Source: Halomonas cupida | Lineage (GTDB): Bacteria; Pseudomonadota; Gammaproteobacteria; Pseudomonadales; Halomonadaceae | Assembly (NCBI RefSeq): GCF_900142755.1 | Contig: NZ_FRCA01000009.1 | Span: 174,317 to 238,316, forward strand | Direction: 5' to 3' | DNA: 64,000 bases | Shown here: positions 34,756 through 43,912 of the stretch, in pieces | How positions within the stretch are numbered: position 1 is the stretch's first letter | Layout: every line of letters starts with the position of its first letter | Notes under the pieces: model-generated | Told to the model about the DNA's origin: nothing | The model's input: only the letters and a program-made list of their open reading frames with translations | The model's database searches: none | Position numbers and translations under genes: made by a program

Positions 34756-36396
34756 ATGGACCAGTTCATCAATGATCGTAACGCTCTTGTCACCGATGCC
34801 ATCGAGGGAGTGCTGAGCAGCTCGGGAACGGGTGTCACACGCCTCGATGGTTATCCGCATATCAAGGTGGTGGTGCGTACCGATCATGATCGCGGCAAGG
34901 TTGCTCTGGTGTCCGGTGGTGGCTCCGGTCATGAGCCCAGTCATGCTGGCTTTGTCGGCCGAGGCATGTTGACTGCTGCGGTGTGTGGCGAGGTGTTTGC
35001 CTCGCCATCGGTGGAGGCAGTGCTGGCAGGCATTCTTGCCGTGAGCGGCGACGTCGGATGTCTGCTCATCGTCAAGAACTACACCGGTGATCGCCTCAAT
35101 TTCGGCCTTGCGGCGGAAAGGGCACGTGCTCTCGGGCATCAGGTCAGGATGGTGATTGTCGATGACGATATTGCCATTCCCGATGCGCCTCAGGCCAGAG
35201 GTCTGGCGGGTACGCTATTCGTGCACAAGATTGCCGGGGCGCTGGCGGAGCAGGGCGCGGACCTCGACACCGTGGCGGATACCGCACAGCGCGTGATCGA
35301 TAACACTCTCTCCATTGGCATGGCACTCGATACCTGCACAATTCCCGGCTCCAACAAGGAGCAGCGGTTATCTGCCGGCAAGGCCGAGCTGGGCCTTGGC
35401 ATTCATGGCGAACCGGGGGTTGAACAGGTTGATTTCAGTGGTGCTCGGCAGGCCGTGACGTTGCTTGTCGACAAGTTGGGCCAGCACCTGGCGGCCACTG
35501 AAAACCGGCGCAGCCAGGTGGCGCTGATCAATAATCTCGGTGGCTGCACGCAGCTGGAAATGTCGATTCTGACCAAAGAGCTACTGCACTCCTGTATCGG
35601 TGAGCACATTGGCTGGGTGATCGGGCCCGCCTCCCTGATGACCTCGCTGGATATGCACGGTTTCTCTGTCTCGCTGCTGGACGTGTCGGGCGATGACGAC
35701 CTGAGAGCAGCGCTGCTCACCGAGGCGGCACCTCGCTATTGGCCTGGCTGCAGCGCCGTGGTTGCCCAGCCTGAGGTGTTACCCGTCTCGAAGGGATTGA
35801 GTCCATCACGCCCTGCACCTTCGGCCCATGAGCCGACCCGAACCTTGATTGACAGTAGTTGCGCCATCCTGATCGGGGCGGAAGCTGAGTTGAACGCTCT
35901 GGATGCCAAATCCGGCGATGGTGATACCGGTAGCACCCTGGCCACCGCCGCGCGGGCATTGCGCAATCGGCTTGATGACATGCCGCTGGCCGACACACCG
36001 CAGTTGCTGCACTCTCTAGCGGCGGAGCTGAGCCAGACCATGGGAGGGTCTTCCGGGGTGCTGCTGGCGATCTTCTTCGCTGCGGCCGGCGATGCTGCCT
36101 CGCGAGGCTCGGATCTCCAGCAGGCACTTCAGGCTGGTCTGGCGCGTATGCAACAGATCGGCGGCGCCAGACCAGGGGATCGCACCATGATCGATGCCCT
36201 TGCGCCTGCGTTGGAGATACTGGACCAGGGACTTCCGGAAGCCGCTCGGGCAGCACGTCATGGCGCGGATGCCACCGCCGGCATGACCCGTGCCCGTGCC
36301 GGGCGTGCCAGCTATGTCAGCGAAGCCAACCTGGTCGGCCATATCGATCCCGGCGCCGAGGCAGTAGCAAGATTGCTGGAGCAACTGGCGACGTAG
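34756..36396 (+). CDS. dhaK: ATP-dependent dihydroxyacetone kinase (DhaK-DhaL fusion)
   Basis: 546-residue two-domain kinase phosphorylating dihydroxyacetone (or glyceraldehyde) to feed glycolysis. The DhaK domain (about 1-330) has SGGGSGHEPSHAGFVGRGML and the substrate-binding His217 in GLGIHGEPGV. The DhaL domain (about 350-546) has the ADP/Mg motif DAKSGDGDTGSTLATAA and TMGGSSGVLLAIFF. Fusion and the absence of DhaM indicate ATP rather than PTS use. GGGAAG lies before the ATG. Possibly co-transcribed with the upstream tetR gene. Confidence 0.94.
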   Translation: MDQFINDRNALVTDAIEGVLSSSGTGVTRLDGYPHIKVVVRTDHDRGKVALVSGGGSGHEPSHAGFVGRGMLTAAVCGEVFASPSVEAVLAGILAVSGDVGCLLIVKNYTGDRLNFGLAAERARALGHQVRMVIVDDDIAIPDAPQARGLAGTLFVHKIAGALAEQGADLDTVADTAQRVIDNTLSIGMALDTCTIPGSNKEQRLSAGKAELGLGIHGEPGVEQVDFSGARQAVTLLVDKLGQHLAATENRRSQVALINNLGGCTQLEMSILTKELLHSCIGEHIGWVIGPASLMTSLDMHGFSVSLLDVSGDDDLRAALLTEAAPRYWPGCSAVVAQPEVLPVSKGLSPSRPAPSAHEPTRTLIDSSCAILIGAEAELNALDAKSGDGDTGSTLATAARALRNRLDDMPLADTPQLLHSLAAELSQTMGGSSGVLLAIFFAAAGDAASRGSDLQQALQAGLARMQQIGGARPGDRTMIDALAPALEILDQGLPEAARAARHGADATAGMTRARAGRASYVSEANLVGHIDPGAEAVARLLEQLAT

Positions 36397-36401
36397 CCTG
36401 G

Positions 36402-36971
36402 CTACGAAGGCGGGGCGTCTTTCTGCCTGGCCTGGCGGATCACCTGCTCAATGAAGGCTGTCTTGGCTTCGGCATAGGCGTTCATGTCTTCCCAATCTTT
36501 GAGACTGAGCTCACGTTTCAGGTTTGCGTAACGATCTCGGGTCTCGGGACAGTTGCGTAGATAGTCACGAAACAGCAGGTAACGCCGGCATTCAGCAGAA
36601 TCGAGCGGGAACACATGGATATGGACGTCACGCTCCGGCGTTCGGAACATGCGATGCTCATCGAACGCCGGTTCGCGGACTCGCAGCTCGTATCCCGCCG
36701 CCTGCAGAGCGGTGAGGTAACGGTCCTCACGGGATGGGTCCTGGACGATGGCGAGGATATCGATGATCGGTTTGGCCGCGAGCCCGGCCACCGACGTTGA
36801 ACCGATATGTTCGATACCCTCGAGGGTCGGGCCGAGTGCAGCCTGAACTCGCTCGGCATGGTGATGGAACATGTCCCGCCATTCGCTGCGCCAGGGCACT
36901 ATCTTGATCTCACGCTTCTCGATACCGCCAATCAGGCCGGTCTCCAGCGAGGAATGTGGAGCTTCTGACAT
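36402..36971 (-). CDS. GrpB family (UPF0157) nucleotidyltransferase-like protein
   Basis: 189-residue GrpB-type protein. The family core is visible: KIVPWRSEWRDMF near residue 22, IEHIGSTSVAGLAAKPIIDILAIV near 53-76, and later RDVHIHVFPLDSAECRRYLLFRDYLR. The GSTS and D-x-D-like residues belong to a nucleotidyltransferase fold, often fused to dephospho-CoA kinase in other bacteria. Precise reaction unknown. Convergent with the dihydroxyacetone kinase gene, with only five bases between the stops. Confidence 0.88.
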   Translation of the reverse strand: MSEAPHSSLETGLIGGIEKREIKIVPWRSEWRDMFHHHAERVQAALGPTLEGIEHIGSTSVAGLAAKPIIDILAIVQDPSREDRYLTALQAAGYELRVREPAFDEHRMFRTPERDVHIHVFPLDSAECRRYLLFRDYLRNCPETRDRYANLKRELSLKDWEDMNAYAEAKTAFIEQVIRQARQKDAPPS

Positions 36972-37055
36972 GCTTATCGTGTCCGTATTGGTTGAAATGC
37001 TCTGTGCGCCTCCGCAGCGGGAGAGCAGGGCAGTGGAGACGCCAGGAGAAGAGCT

Positions 37056-37946
37056 CTAGATCATCGAGGCCAGTTTACCTACTTCCGCTACTACTTCGTC
37101 CCGCTGCTCCGGCTCGGCATCCGGGAGCCAGGTATAGGCTACGGCAATGACTGCACCACGATCCATCGGCCAGGCAACACCAATATCGTTTGCGTTACCG
37201 CCACTGCTGGTACCTGTCTTCTCGGCGACCAGCCAACTGGACGGCATGCCGGCCCGCAAACGGTTGTCACCGGTCTTGCCTTCCACCATCCAGGCGACCA
37301 GTTGATGCCGCGATTGAGGTGATAGAGTATCGCCGAACAACAGTGCGCGCAGTGTCTGCAACATTGCCAACGGCGTCGTGGTGTCACGTTCGTCACCATC
37401 GTGATCATGCTCATTGAGTGCAGGTTCGATGCGATCCGAGCGGGTTACATCGTCGCCGATGGTGCGCAGGTAATCAGTGATGGCGGCCGGACCTCCAAGC
37501 TCCCTGAACAGCACATTGGCAGCAGCGTTATCACTCCAGGCCACCGCAGCCTGACACAGCTCGGCAACGGTCATGCCGGGCTCACCGAGATGTTGCTCGG
37601 TGATCGGTGTCCAGCCGCCCAGATCGGATTCAGCAACGACAAGTCGACGGTCAAGAGCGGATTCGCCACGATCCACCCGCGCCAGGATGGTGGCGGCAAT
37701 GATCACCTTGATGGTGCTGTTGAACAGGAACCGTTCATCGCCGCGATGGCTGGCAACAGCACCGGTGGCAAGATTCATCAGCGCAATGCCCAGGCGACCA
37801 TTGTGCTGCTGTTCGAGTTCGGCCAGGCGAGCCTGCAGGTCAGAACTCTGGTTGCCGTCGGCGGCCAGTGCCGAAGGGATGATGAAGGCACTGGCCGTCA
37901 GCAGGGAAGCACTGGACAGGAAACTGCGTCGAGTCAGGGAGGACAT
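37056..37946 (-). CDS. Class A beta-lactamase with Tat-type signal
   Basis: 296-residue serine beta-lactamase hydrolysing beta-lactams in the periplasm. Complete active-site set: Ser77-Thr-Ile-Lys80 (S-x-x-K), Ser138-Asp-Asn (SDN loop), Glu174 in RIEPALNE (omega loop) and Lys243-Thr-Gly. The KTGDNRLRAGMPSSW segment is class A typical. The signal TRRSFLSSASLLTASAF carries a twin-arginine motif. Start at 37946 has GGAG before it; upstream in-frame ATGs do not. No LysR-type ampR is adjacent. Spectrum cannot be deduced. Confidence 0.92.
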   Translation of the reverse strand: MSSLTRRSFLSSASLLTASAFIIPSALAADGNQSSDLQARLAELEQQHNGRLGIALMNLATGAVASHRGDERFLFNSTIKVIIAATILARVDRGESALDRRLVVAESDLGGWTPITEQHLGEPGMTVAELCQAAVAWSDNAAANVLFRELGGPAAITDYLRTIGDDVTRSDRIEPALNEHDHDGDERDTTTPLAMLQTLRALLFGDTLSPQSRHQLVAWMVEGKTGDNRLRAGMPSSWLVAEKTGTSSGGNANDIGVAWPMDRGAVIAVAYTWLPDAEPEQRDEVVAEVGKLASMI

Positions 37947-38060
37947 GGGGAGCTCCATTCGCAAGGGGTATTCCATCAGGGCGGCCACAGCGATAGCCGC
38001 AGCAACGACAGCTAATGTAGAACATTCCCGCGACAAGATGTTGCCGATAATCGGTGGAGA

Positions 38061-38627
38061 ATGGATAAAGAGAGCAAAAGCTGCATGGAAGACAGACTGG
38101 TCAGCTGGCTCATGGCCGATAGTCTGCGGTTTGAAGCGCTGCATCTGGCAAGTGAACTGGGGCTGAGTGACTGGTGCCTGGCGGCTGGCTTTGTGCGCAA
38201 CCTGGTCTGGGACAGGCTGCATGGTTACAGGCAGTCAACACCGCTCGACGACATTGACCTGGTTTATTTCGATTCGCACAACCCTACGAGTGACCGGGAT
38301 CGCGCACTGGAGGCTCGGCTAAAGGCCAGTTCGGCCTTGCCCTGGTCAGTCAAGAACCAGGCCAGAATGCACCTGCGAAACAATGACCCAGCGTATTCCA
38401 ATACCACGGAGGCGATGAGCTACTGGGTAGAGATCGAAACGGCGATCGGCGCACGTTTGAGCGCTGACGGCAGACATATCGAGTTCGTTGCCCCCTTTGG
38501 CCTGGCGCCATTGTTTGCCGGCACCCTGACACCGAACCCGAAAAGGCCGGGCAGGGATGCCTTCATGGCGCGTGTCGAAGGCAAGTCCTGGTTATCGAAG
38601 TGGCCACGCCTGGTTCTGCGAACCTGA
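38061..38627 (+). CDS. Nucleotidyltransferase family protein (NTP_transf_6-like)
   Basis: 188-residue protein of the small nucleotidyltransferase family. The catalytic pattern is AAGFVRNLVWDRLHG followed by LDDIDLVYFD (metal-binding DDID), then conserved WSVKNQARMHLRN, TTEAMSYWVEIETAIGARL and an ending FMARVEGKSWLSKWPRL. The start at 38061 has GGTGGAG upstream. Substrate unknown. Divergent from the beta-lactamase gene. Confidence 0.85.
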   Translation: MDKESKSCMEDRLVSWLMADSLRFEALHLASELGLSDWCLAAGFVRNLVWDRLHGYRQSTPLDDIDLVYFDSHNPTSDRDRALEARLKASSALPWSVKNQARMHLRNNDPAYSNTTEAMSYWVEIETAIGARLSADGRHIEFVAPFGLAPLFAGTLTPNPKRPGRDAFMARVEGKSWLSKWPRLVLRT

Positions 38628-38650
38628 AGACAGCGAGCAGGACCGAACTG

Positions 38651-39577
38651 TCATTGTGGCCGCCATTGAGCGGGCAGTCGCTCAACCAGAAAATCCATCA
38701 GCGCTCGGACCTTGGGTGTCAGATCTCGCCGGTCCCGCACGCACAGATAGATGTCCATGGGCTCCGACACGGCTCTGGCCGTGGCACTTTGTCCGGGCTC
38801 GAATAATGCCACGAGACGCTGTTGGTTCAGGTACGGCTGGGCAATGAAAGCAGCCAGTCGGGTGATACCGCCACCGGCCAGGGCCATCTGCGCCAGTACA
38901 TCAATATCATCGCTGATCATCGCCACCCTGGTTTCGGGCTCGAAACGAAGCCCATCGCGTATGAACCCCCAGCTCAGGAAACGACCATCCCGTGGAAAAC
39001 GAAAGACCAGGCAATCGTGCTCTCGGAGTGCTTCTGGCTCATGTGGTGTTCCTGCCTGAGCCAGGTACCCGGGGGAGGCGCAGAAATGGAACGGGATCGA
39101 GGCAATGTGACGCGCAATGAGCCCCTCATCCAGTTGAGGCGCGAAGCGGATACTGACATCCAGCGTCTCGCTGATGTGATCAACGCTACGGTCGGTAGTA
39201 AGCAGTTCGACAGACAACAAGGGATAGCGAGCATTGAAGTCCGGTAGCAGGGGAGCCAGAACATGGCGCCCGAAGGCCGCAGTCGAGGCGATTCGCAGTC
39301 GTCCCTGAGGCTCTGCATGCAGCACCGAAATGGCATTGTGGGCGAGTTCGATATCCCGGGCGATATGTTTGACCCGCGTATAGTAGGCTTGACCGCTATC
39401 GGTAAGCGCCATGCGACGAGTGGTTCGCGTCAGCAGCCGGACGTTGAGGTGGGTTTCCAGACGATTGATGTTCTGGCTGGCGGCGGCCGAGCTGATGCCC
39501 AGCCGTCGGGCCGCTCCGGCGATGCTGCCGGTATCCACGGCATGCACGAAGCATTCGATGGCACGCAGTCTATCCAT
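38651..39577 (-). CDS. LysR-family transcriptional regulator
   Basis: 308-residue regulator: N-terminal HTH MDRLRAIECFVHAVDTGSIAGAARRLG-type with ISSAAASQNINRLETHLNVRLL, then a periplasmic-binding-like effector domain. It is divergent from a small DUF2798-type membrane protein gene, which it may regulate. The ATG at 39577 is preferred over a GTG two codons earlier. Effector unknown. Confidence 0.87.
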   Translation of the reverse strand: MDRLRAIECFVHAVDTGSIAGAARRLGISSAAASQNINRLETHLNVRLLTRTTRRMALTDSGQAYYTRVKHIARDIELAHNAISVLHAEPQGRLRIASTAAFGRHVLAPLLPDFNARYPLLSVELLTTDRSVDHISETLDVSIRFAPQLDEGLIARHIASIPFHFCASPGYLAQAGTPHEPEALREHDCLVFRFPRDGRFLSWGFIRDGLRFEPETRVAMISDDIDVLAQMALAGGGITRLAAFIAQPYLNQQRLVALFEPGQSATARAVSEPMDIYLCVRDRRDLTPKVRALMDFLVERLPAQWRPQ

Positions 39578-39731
39578 AAGCACCTGAGTGATTGAGGCTC
39601 CTGATTCGTAATCATGCCTTTATAGTGTTGTTAGCGTCAGGCGTCTACTGGGTGTCACTCAACTGGTCTAAGGTAGCAAGGCTTCAGACATTGCCAGAAA
39701 CCAGTACGTCGCCAACAACAAGGAGTCAACA

Positions 39732-40034
39732 TTGGATCAGCAATCATCCGTACAGCGTGGTCGTTTTTCCATGGTCAAGGGAATCGTGGTGCGGCGAGGG
39801 CTGCCGCATCGTCTTACGCCGGTGGTCTTTGCCTTCTACATGGCGGGTATCATGGCTTTTCTTATGTGCCTGGTGATCACGGCAGCCAATGGTGGAGTAG
39901 GGCCCGGATATCTCGAAACGGTGCTCGACGCCTATGCGCTGGCCATGCCGGTCGCATTTCTATGTGTTTTGGTCGTCAGACCCGTGGTCGTGCGCCTGGT
40001 AACCCTGACCATCGAGAAGGATTCGGTGCGCTGA
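39732..40034 (+). CDS. Small DUF2798-type membrane protein
   Basis: 100-residue protein with two hydrophobic helices (VVFAFYMAGIMAFLMCLVITAA and AYALAMPVAFLCVLVVRPVVVRLV) and basic ends, as in DUF2798 family members. The preferred start is a TTG with AAGGAG 8 bp upstream; an internal ATG at codon 14 is the alternative. Divergent from a LysR regulator gene. No function is established for the family. Confidence 0.75.
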   Translation: MDQQSSVQRGRFSMVKGIVVRRGLPHRLTPVVFAFYMAGIMAFLMCLVITAANGGVGPGYLETVLDAYALAMPVAFLCVLVVRPVVVRLVTLTIEKDSVR

Positions 40035-40159
40035 TAAGAGACCACGCTAGTGCTAGTTCCTCGACACTGATGAGGTCCTTTCCGGCCTCTCTGGAAGGCC
40101 ATCCATCAGGTGGCCAGCGCTTTCTCGGCATCACGTCAGTTGCTGCAGCCTCAGCAGCG

Positions 40160-40318
40160 CTATCGCCGATAAAGCACCATTCCACCATGATGCAGGACAT
40201 CGTCTTCGAGGAAGTCTCCATCCGGAAGATCCAGACGAACTGGTTCTCGTAGGGCCCGCCGGAAGTGGTGGTCGCGGAGCCATCGAATCGGACGACAACA
40301 AATGCTCCGAAGCGTCAT
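40160..40318 (-). CDS. Small basic hypothetical protein (52 aa)
   Basis: Begins MTLRSICCRPIRWLRDHHFRR, which is Cys/Arg/Trp-rich, and ends LEDDVLHHGGMVLYRR. Very strong ribosome-binding site AGGAGGGAG before the ATG, 40 bp downstream of the SDR stop on the same strand, so it could be the second gene of that transcript. I do not recognise the family; the strong translation signal is the main evidence. It could still be chance. Confidence 0.45.
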   Translation of the reverse strand: MTLRSICCRPIRWLRDHHFRRALREPVRLDLPDGDFLEDDVLHHGGMVLYRR

Positions 40319-40358
40319 GGTCTTGTCTCCCTCCTGGGTTGGGTCAGCTCGCCCCGGT

Positions 40359-41090
40359 TCACTGCGGCGAAGCCGTTGGGCGAATGGTGATCTCCGTCGT
40401 GTCGACGGTGTCGGGGGCTTCGATGATTTGCAGAACCGCACGGCTGATATCGGCGGGCTTCAGCGCGATCGCGCGATAGTCGTCCATAAAGGCCAACGTT
40501 TCTTCATGGGTAATGGTGCTGGCCAGTTCACTCTCCACAACGCCCGGATTGACGCAGGTGACGCGGATATGGTCGCTCTCTTGCCGCAGCCCGTCGGATA
40601 CGGCCCGCACAGCGAATTTCGTCGCGCAATATACGGCTGCTGTCGGCACCACATTCAGCGCCCCGATAGACCCGATATTGATGATCTGGCCTGACTGCTG
40701 CTGGTTCATCGCCGGCAGCACGGCGCCGATGCCCCAGAGCACGCCCTTGATGTTCACATCGACCATGCTCTCCCACTCGTCCAGCTTTCCGGCCGAAAGC
40801 GGCGACAGTGGCATGATCCCAGCATTGTTCACCAGAACGTCGATACGGCCCCAGAGGTCCTGTGCCGCCCGTGCGAACTCCTCCATCGCAGCCCTGTCCG
40901 TCACGTCCAGCGCCCGCGTTTCGACCACACCGCCCGACTTGCGGATGTCTGCGGTGATCTGCTCCAACTTCTCGGTCCGACGCGCCCCGATAAGGACCCT
41001 GGCCCCGGCTGCGGCCAGTTCACGTGCCATTGCTTCACCGATGCCGCTGCTTGCGCCTGTGATGAGGATGACCTTTTCTGCAATGCTCAT
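40359..41090 (-). CDS. Short-chain dehydrogenase/reductase
   Basis: 243-residue NADP-type SDR of the YdfG-like classical group. TGASSGIGEAMAREL (about 10-24), GARRTEKLEQI, NNAGIMPLSPLSAG, catalytic Ser in INIGSIGALN and YCATKFAVRA, ending ITIRPTASPQ. AGGAGAAG lies before the ATG. Divergent from a LysR regulator that likely controls it. Probably reduces or oxidises a small hydroxy acid or ketone; substrate unknown. Confidence 0.9.
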   Translation of the reverse strand: MSIAEKVILITGASSGIGEAMARELAAAGARVLIGARRTEKLEQITADIRKSGGVVETRALDVTDRAAMEEFARAAQDLWGRIDVLVNNAGIMPLSPLSAGKLDEWESMVDVNIKGVLWGIGAVLPAMNQQQSGQIINIGSIGALNVVPTAAVYCATKFAVRAVSDGLRQESDHIRVTCVNPGVVESELASTITHEETLAFMDDYRAIALKPADISRAVLQIIEAPDTVDTTEITIRPTASPQ

Positions 41091-41220
41091 GATGTCTTCT
41101 CCTGTTTCACCTGAAGCGAGCCTTGGTGCTGCTCCAGCTGGAAACAAGATAAGTGGTCAGTTTGTCCAGCAGTAGACGCCAATTGCTTGACCAGGTGATT
41201 AGCAGTGGTTACCAATAGAT

Positions 41221-42117
41221 ATGGATCTCAATCTTTTGACGATGTTTACCGCAGTGGCGGAAGCGGGGAACTTTCGAGTTGCGGCGGACCGGCTGGGGGT
41301 AACGCGCTCTGCCATCAGCCAAGGTGTACGACGGCTCGAAACTGCCCTCGGGCAGCCGCTTTTCCACCGCACGACGCGAAGCGTACGCCTGACAGAGGAA
41401 GGTGAACGATTTCTGCTGTCTGTCTCGAACCCGCTCGCCGAGGTCACGGCGGCTCTGGAAACGGCGCTGAATGCGACAGGGGAGCCTCACGGGCTTCTTC
41501 GGGTCACTGCGACATCGATCGCTGAGCGGTTCCTGTCGGGACCGCTCATTTCCACCTTCGCCGAGGCTTACCCCAAAATCACGCTGGATGTGACAGTGAC
41601 CGACGAAGAATTCGATATCGTCGCCGCTGGGTTCGATGCGGGCGTGCGCCTTGGGGAAGTGATCGAGCGAGACATGATCGCCGTGCCGGTGACCGGTAAC
41701 CAGCGCCAGGTCACCGTCGCTACACCAGGTTATCTAGAGCGTTATGGTGTACCGCAACATCCGAGCGAACTGTCGGGTCATCGCTGTATCGGCTGGCGCC
41801 CATCACCCGATACGGCGCCTTATCGCTGGGAATTCGAACGCGAGGGGCGGGCTTTCGACGTGGCGGTTGAGCCGCAGGTGACCACCAACGACATGCTGCT
41901 GATGATCCGCACAGCACTTGCCGGCGGTGGCATTACCTTCGGCATGGAGGAAACCTTTCTGCCCTATATTCGAAGCGGCGAACTCGTGACGGTCCTCGAC
42001 GATTGGCTGCCGCCTTTCGCCGGCTTCTACCTCTATTTTCCGAGCCGTCGCTCGGTTACACCGAAATTGCGGGCCTTGATCGACCACGTTCGCGAGTTCC
42101 GGGAGATGTGGAGGTAA
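41221..42117 (+). CDS. LysR-family transcriptional regulator of the divergent SDR
   Basis: 298-residue regulator. HTH region MDLNLLTMFTAVAEAGNFRVAADRLGVTRSAISQGVRRLETALGQ (split by window of about residues 1-45), effector domain with ISGHRCIGWR-like element (LSGHRCIGWRPSP) typical of the YafC/CrgA group. Starts 130 bp from the divergent SDR. The pair LysR-SDR is a common mobile regulatory unit in proteobacteria. Confidence 0.88.
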   Translation: MDLNLLTMFTAVAEAGNFRVAADRLGVTRSAISQGVRRLETALGQPLFHRTTRSVRLTEEGERFLLSVSNPLAEVTAALETALNATGEPHGLLRVTATSIAERFLSGPLISTFAEAYPKITLDVTVTDEEFDIVAAGFDAGVRLGEVIERDMIAVPVTGNQRQVTVATPGYLERYGVPQHPSELSGHRCIGWRPSPDTAPYRWEFEREGRAFDVAVEPQVTTNDMLLMIRTALAGGGITFGMEETFLPYIRSGELVTVLDDWLPPFAGFYLYFPSRRSVTPKLRALIDHVREFREMWR

Positions 42118-42265
42118 CGGCGCGGCTCCCTATTACCGGGCCAGTTCCTCGTTCAAGACTTCGGGACCCTGCTGAGCTTGCAGGAAAGGAGAAATTGCAG
42201 TCGTGCGCCCGGCCACTGTCGCCTGCGCTCAAACAAGGGGAGGGGCGGTGTCTGTGAGCTTTTGG

Positions 42266-42652
42266 TCAGGTCGAACCCTGAGATCTCTTGTCGTATCGCT
42301 GCTGAGCCTCTATCACCTCGGATGAGTGCTCCAATGACCATTTGTATAACGCCGAGAATGGCTCCCTTAGCGAGTGGCCCAACTCGGTGATCGAATACTC
42401 CACTGCCACCGGCGACGTCGACAAGACCGTTCTGATAAGCAGGCCATTACGCTCCAGGCGTCGCAATGCCTCCGTCAACGCCTTATGGGTAATGCCATCC
42501 AGACGCTTCTTGATGGCATTGAAGCGCGCAGGCCCCGAGCAGAGGATGGTCAAGATCATCACGGACCATTTATCGGCTATCTGACTCAGAATCAGCCGCG
42601 TGGTGCGCGCTTCGGCAAAGAAGTCATTGGGCAGGGCGGTATCTTCAGCCAT
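42266..42652 (-). CDS. HxlR-family transcriptional regulator
   Basis: 128-residue winged-helix regulator of the HxlR (MarR-like) family. LILSQIADKWSVMILTILCSGPARFNAIKKRLDGITHKALTEALRRLERNGLL spans the DNA-binding region (about residues 20-73), then YSITELGHSLREPF. Divergent from an SDR gene 85 bp away; HxlR proteins often regulate such adjacent reductases in response to aldehydes or quinones. No cysteine-rich sensor seen in the N-terminus. Confidence 0.9.
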   Translation of the reverse strand: MAEDTALPNDFFAEARTTRLILSQIADKWSVMILTILCSGPARFNAIKKRLDGITHKALTEALRRLERNGLLIRTVLSTSPVAVEYSITELGHSLREPFSALYKWSLEHSSEVIEAQQRYDKRSQGST

Positions 42653-42737
42653 ATCTAGGCTACTCCAGGTGCGTAATTGTTAACTAGATATACGAAATAT
42701 ACCATGACGCTTCCACACTCAGAAATGGAGAAGCAAC

Positions 42738-43469
42738 ATGGGTCGTTTAGCAGGCAAGGTAGCACTCATCACCGGCGGCAACAGTGGCATCGGGTTTGCC
42801 GTCGCACATCGCTTTGCCGCGGAAGGTGCCGAGGTGTTCATTACCGGACGTCGCCAGGCGCAGCTCGAGAATGCCGCAACCGCCATGGACGGCAATGTCA
42901 CGCCGATCATCGGCGACGTCACGGATACCGAAGGGCTGGATCAGCTCTTCTCCAAAGTCCACGCCACGGCGGGCTGTTTGGACGTCTTTGTCGACTGCGC
43001 AGGCATTGCCGAGCCAGCATCGCTGGAAGATACCGATGAGCCACACTTCGACCGTCACTTTGACTTGAACGTCCGCGCCACTCTGTTCAGCACACAGAGG
43101 GCCGCCTCGCTCATGTCCCGGGGGAGTGCGATCGTACTCATCGGATCGATCGCGGGCTCTATCGGAACACCCAGCTATGGCGCTTACGGTGCCAGCAAAG
43201 CAGCCGTTCGCGCGTTCACTCGAACCTGGGCAAACGAACTGGCGCGAAGGAGCATTCGTGTCAACGTGCTCAGCCCGGGTCCGATTGACACACCCATGTT
43301 TGAACAAGCGACCGACGAGGTTCGTGCGGCACTCGCCGAGCAAATTCCATTGAGCCGTCTCGGTAGGCCTGAGGAAGTGGCTGCCGCTGCGCTGTTTCTG
43401 GCATCCGACGAGAGCAGCTTCATCACCGGTGCCGAACTTTGCATTGACGGCGGCATGAGCCAGGTGTGA
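42738..43469 (+). CDS. Short-chain dehydrogenase/reductase next to hxlR
   Basis: 243-residue SDR. TGGNSGIGFAVAHRF cofactor motif, catalytic Ser in LIGSIAGSIG and Tyr-Lys in YGASKAAVRAF; ends TGAELCIDGGMSQV. The usual NNAG reads DCAG (VDCAGIAEP), an uncommon change at the structural Asn. Start supported by GGAG. Divergent hxlR suggests inducible expression. Substrate unknown. Confidence 0.9.
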   Translation: MGRLAGKVALITGGNSGIGFAVAHRFAAEGAEVFITGRRQAQLENAATAMDGNVTPIIGDVTDTEGLDQLFSKVHATAGCLDVFVDCAGIAEPASLEDTDEPHFDRHFDLNVRATLFSTQRAASLMSRGSAIVLIGSIAGSIGTPSYGAYGASKAAVRAFTRTWANELARRSIRVNVLSPGPIDTPMFEQATDEVRAALAEQIPLSRLGRPEEVAAAALFLASDESSFITGAELCIDGGMSQV

Positions 43470-43487
43470 TCCACCACTGAAGATAGG

Positions 43488-43910
43488 TTATCGGGAGCCT
43501 CCGGTCGCGACTATCTGCATGGCTACATCGGCGCGGACCTTAAGCCAACAACGATAGTCGCGCTCAAGCATCACGTCGTTGAAATCGATAGAGCTCTGAC
43601 CAGCGGAGGCCACGTTCTCGATGCGCGAAGGCCTTTGGCATTTGCTCGCCTTGAACAGAGGCAGTAAGCGTACGGTCAGTAGAAATGTCGAGAGGCAATT
43701 AATTGCAAGGTGCGGACCATTAGGTTTCGAAATTTCGACGCTGTTGATGAGAATATCGAGATGCGGATATTTCGCCCGAACCGTATCTGCCAATTGACCT
43801 ACCTTAGCAAGCGAAGCGAAATCCGGCTCGAAAAACTCAGCGGAGCCACCGACCCTTCCAACCGCGAGGACCGTCGCTTCCCGGCGGAATTCACTCGGAA
43901 AATAGATGGC
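43488..43910 (-). pseudogene. Decayed short-chain dehydrogenase fragment
   Basis: The minus strand encodes an SDR middle segment: ATVLAVGRVGG, FEPDFASLAKVGQLADTVR, YPHLDILINSVEISKPNG and HLAINCLSTFLLTVRLLPLF, then RIENVASAGQSSIDFNDVMLERDY. This matches the retinol-dehydrogenase-like SDR order (cofactor site removed, NNAG read as NSVE). No N-terminal TGxxxGIG part and no YxxxK remain; the frame degenerates after about 43570. It follows a LysR gene whose stop overlaps the frame, suggesting a deletion junction. Confidence 0.6.
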
Positions 43911-43912
43911 CG

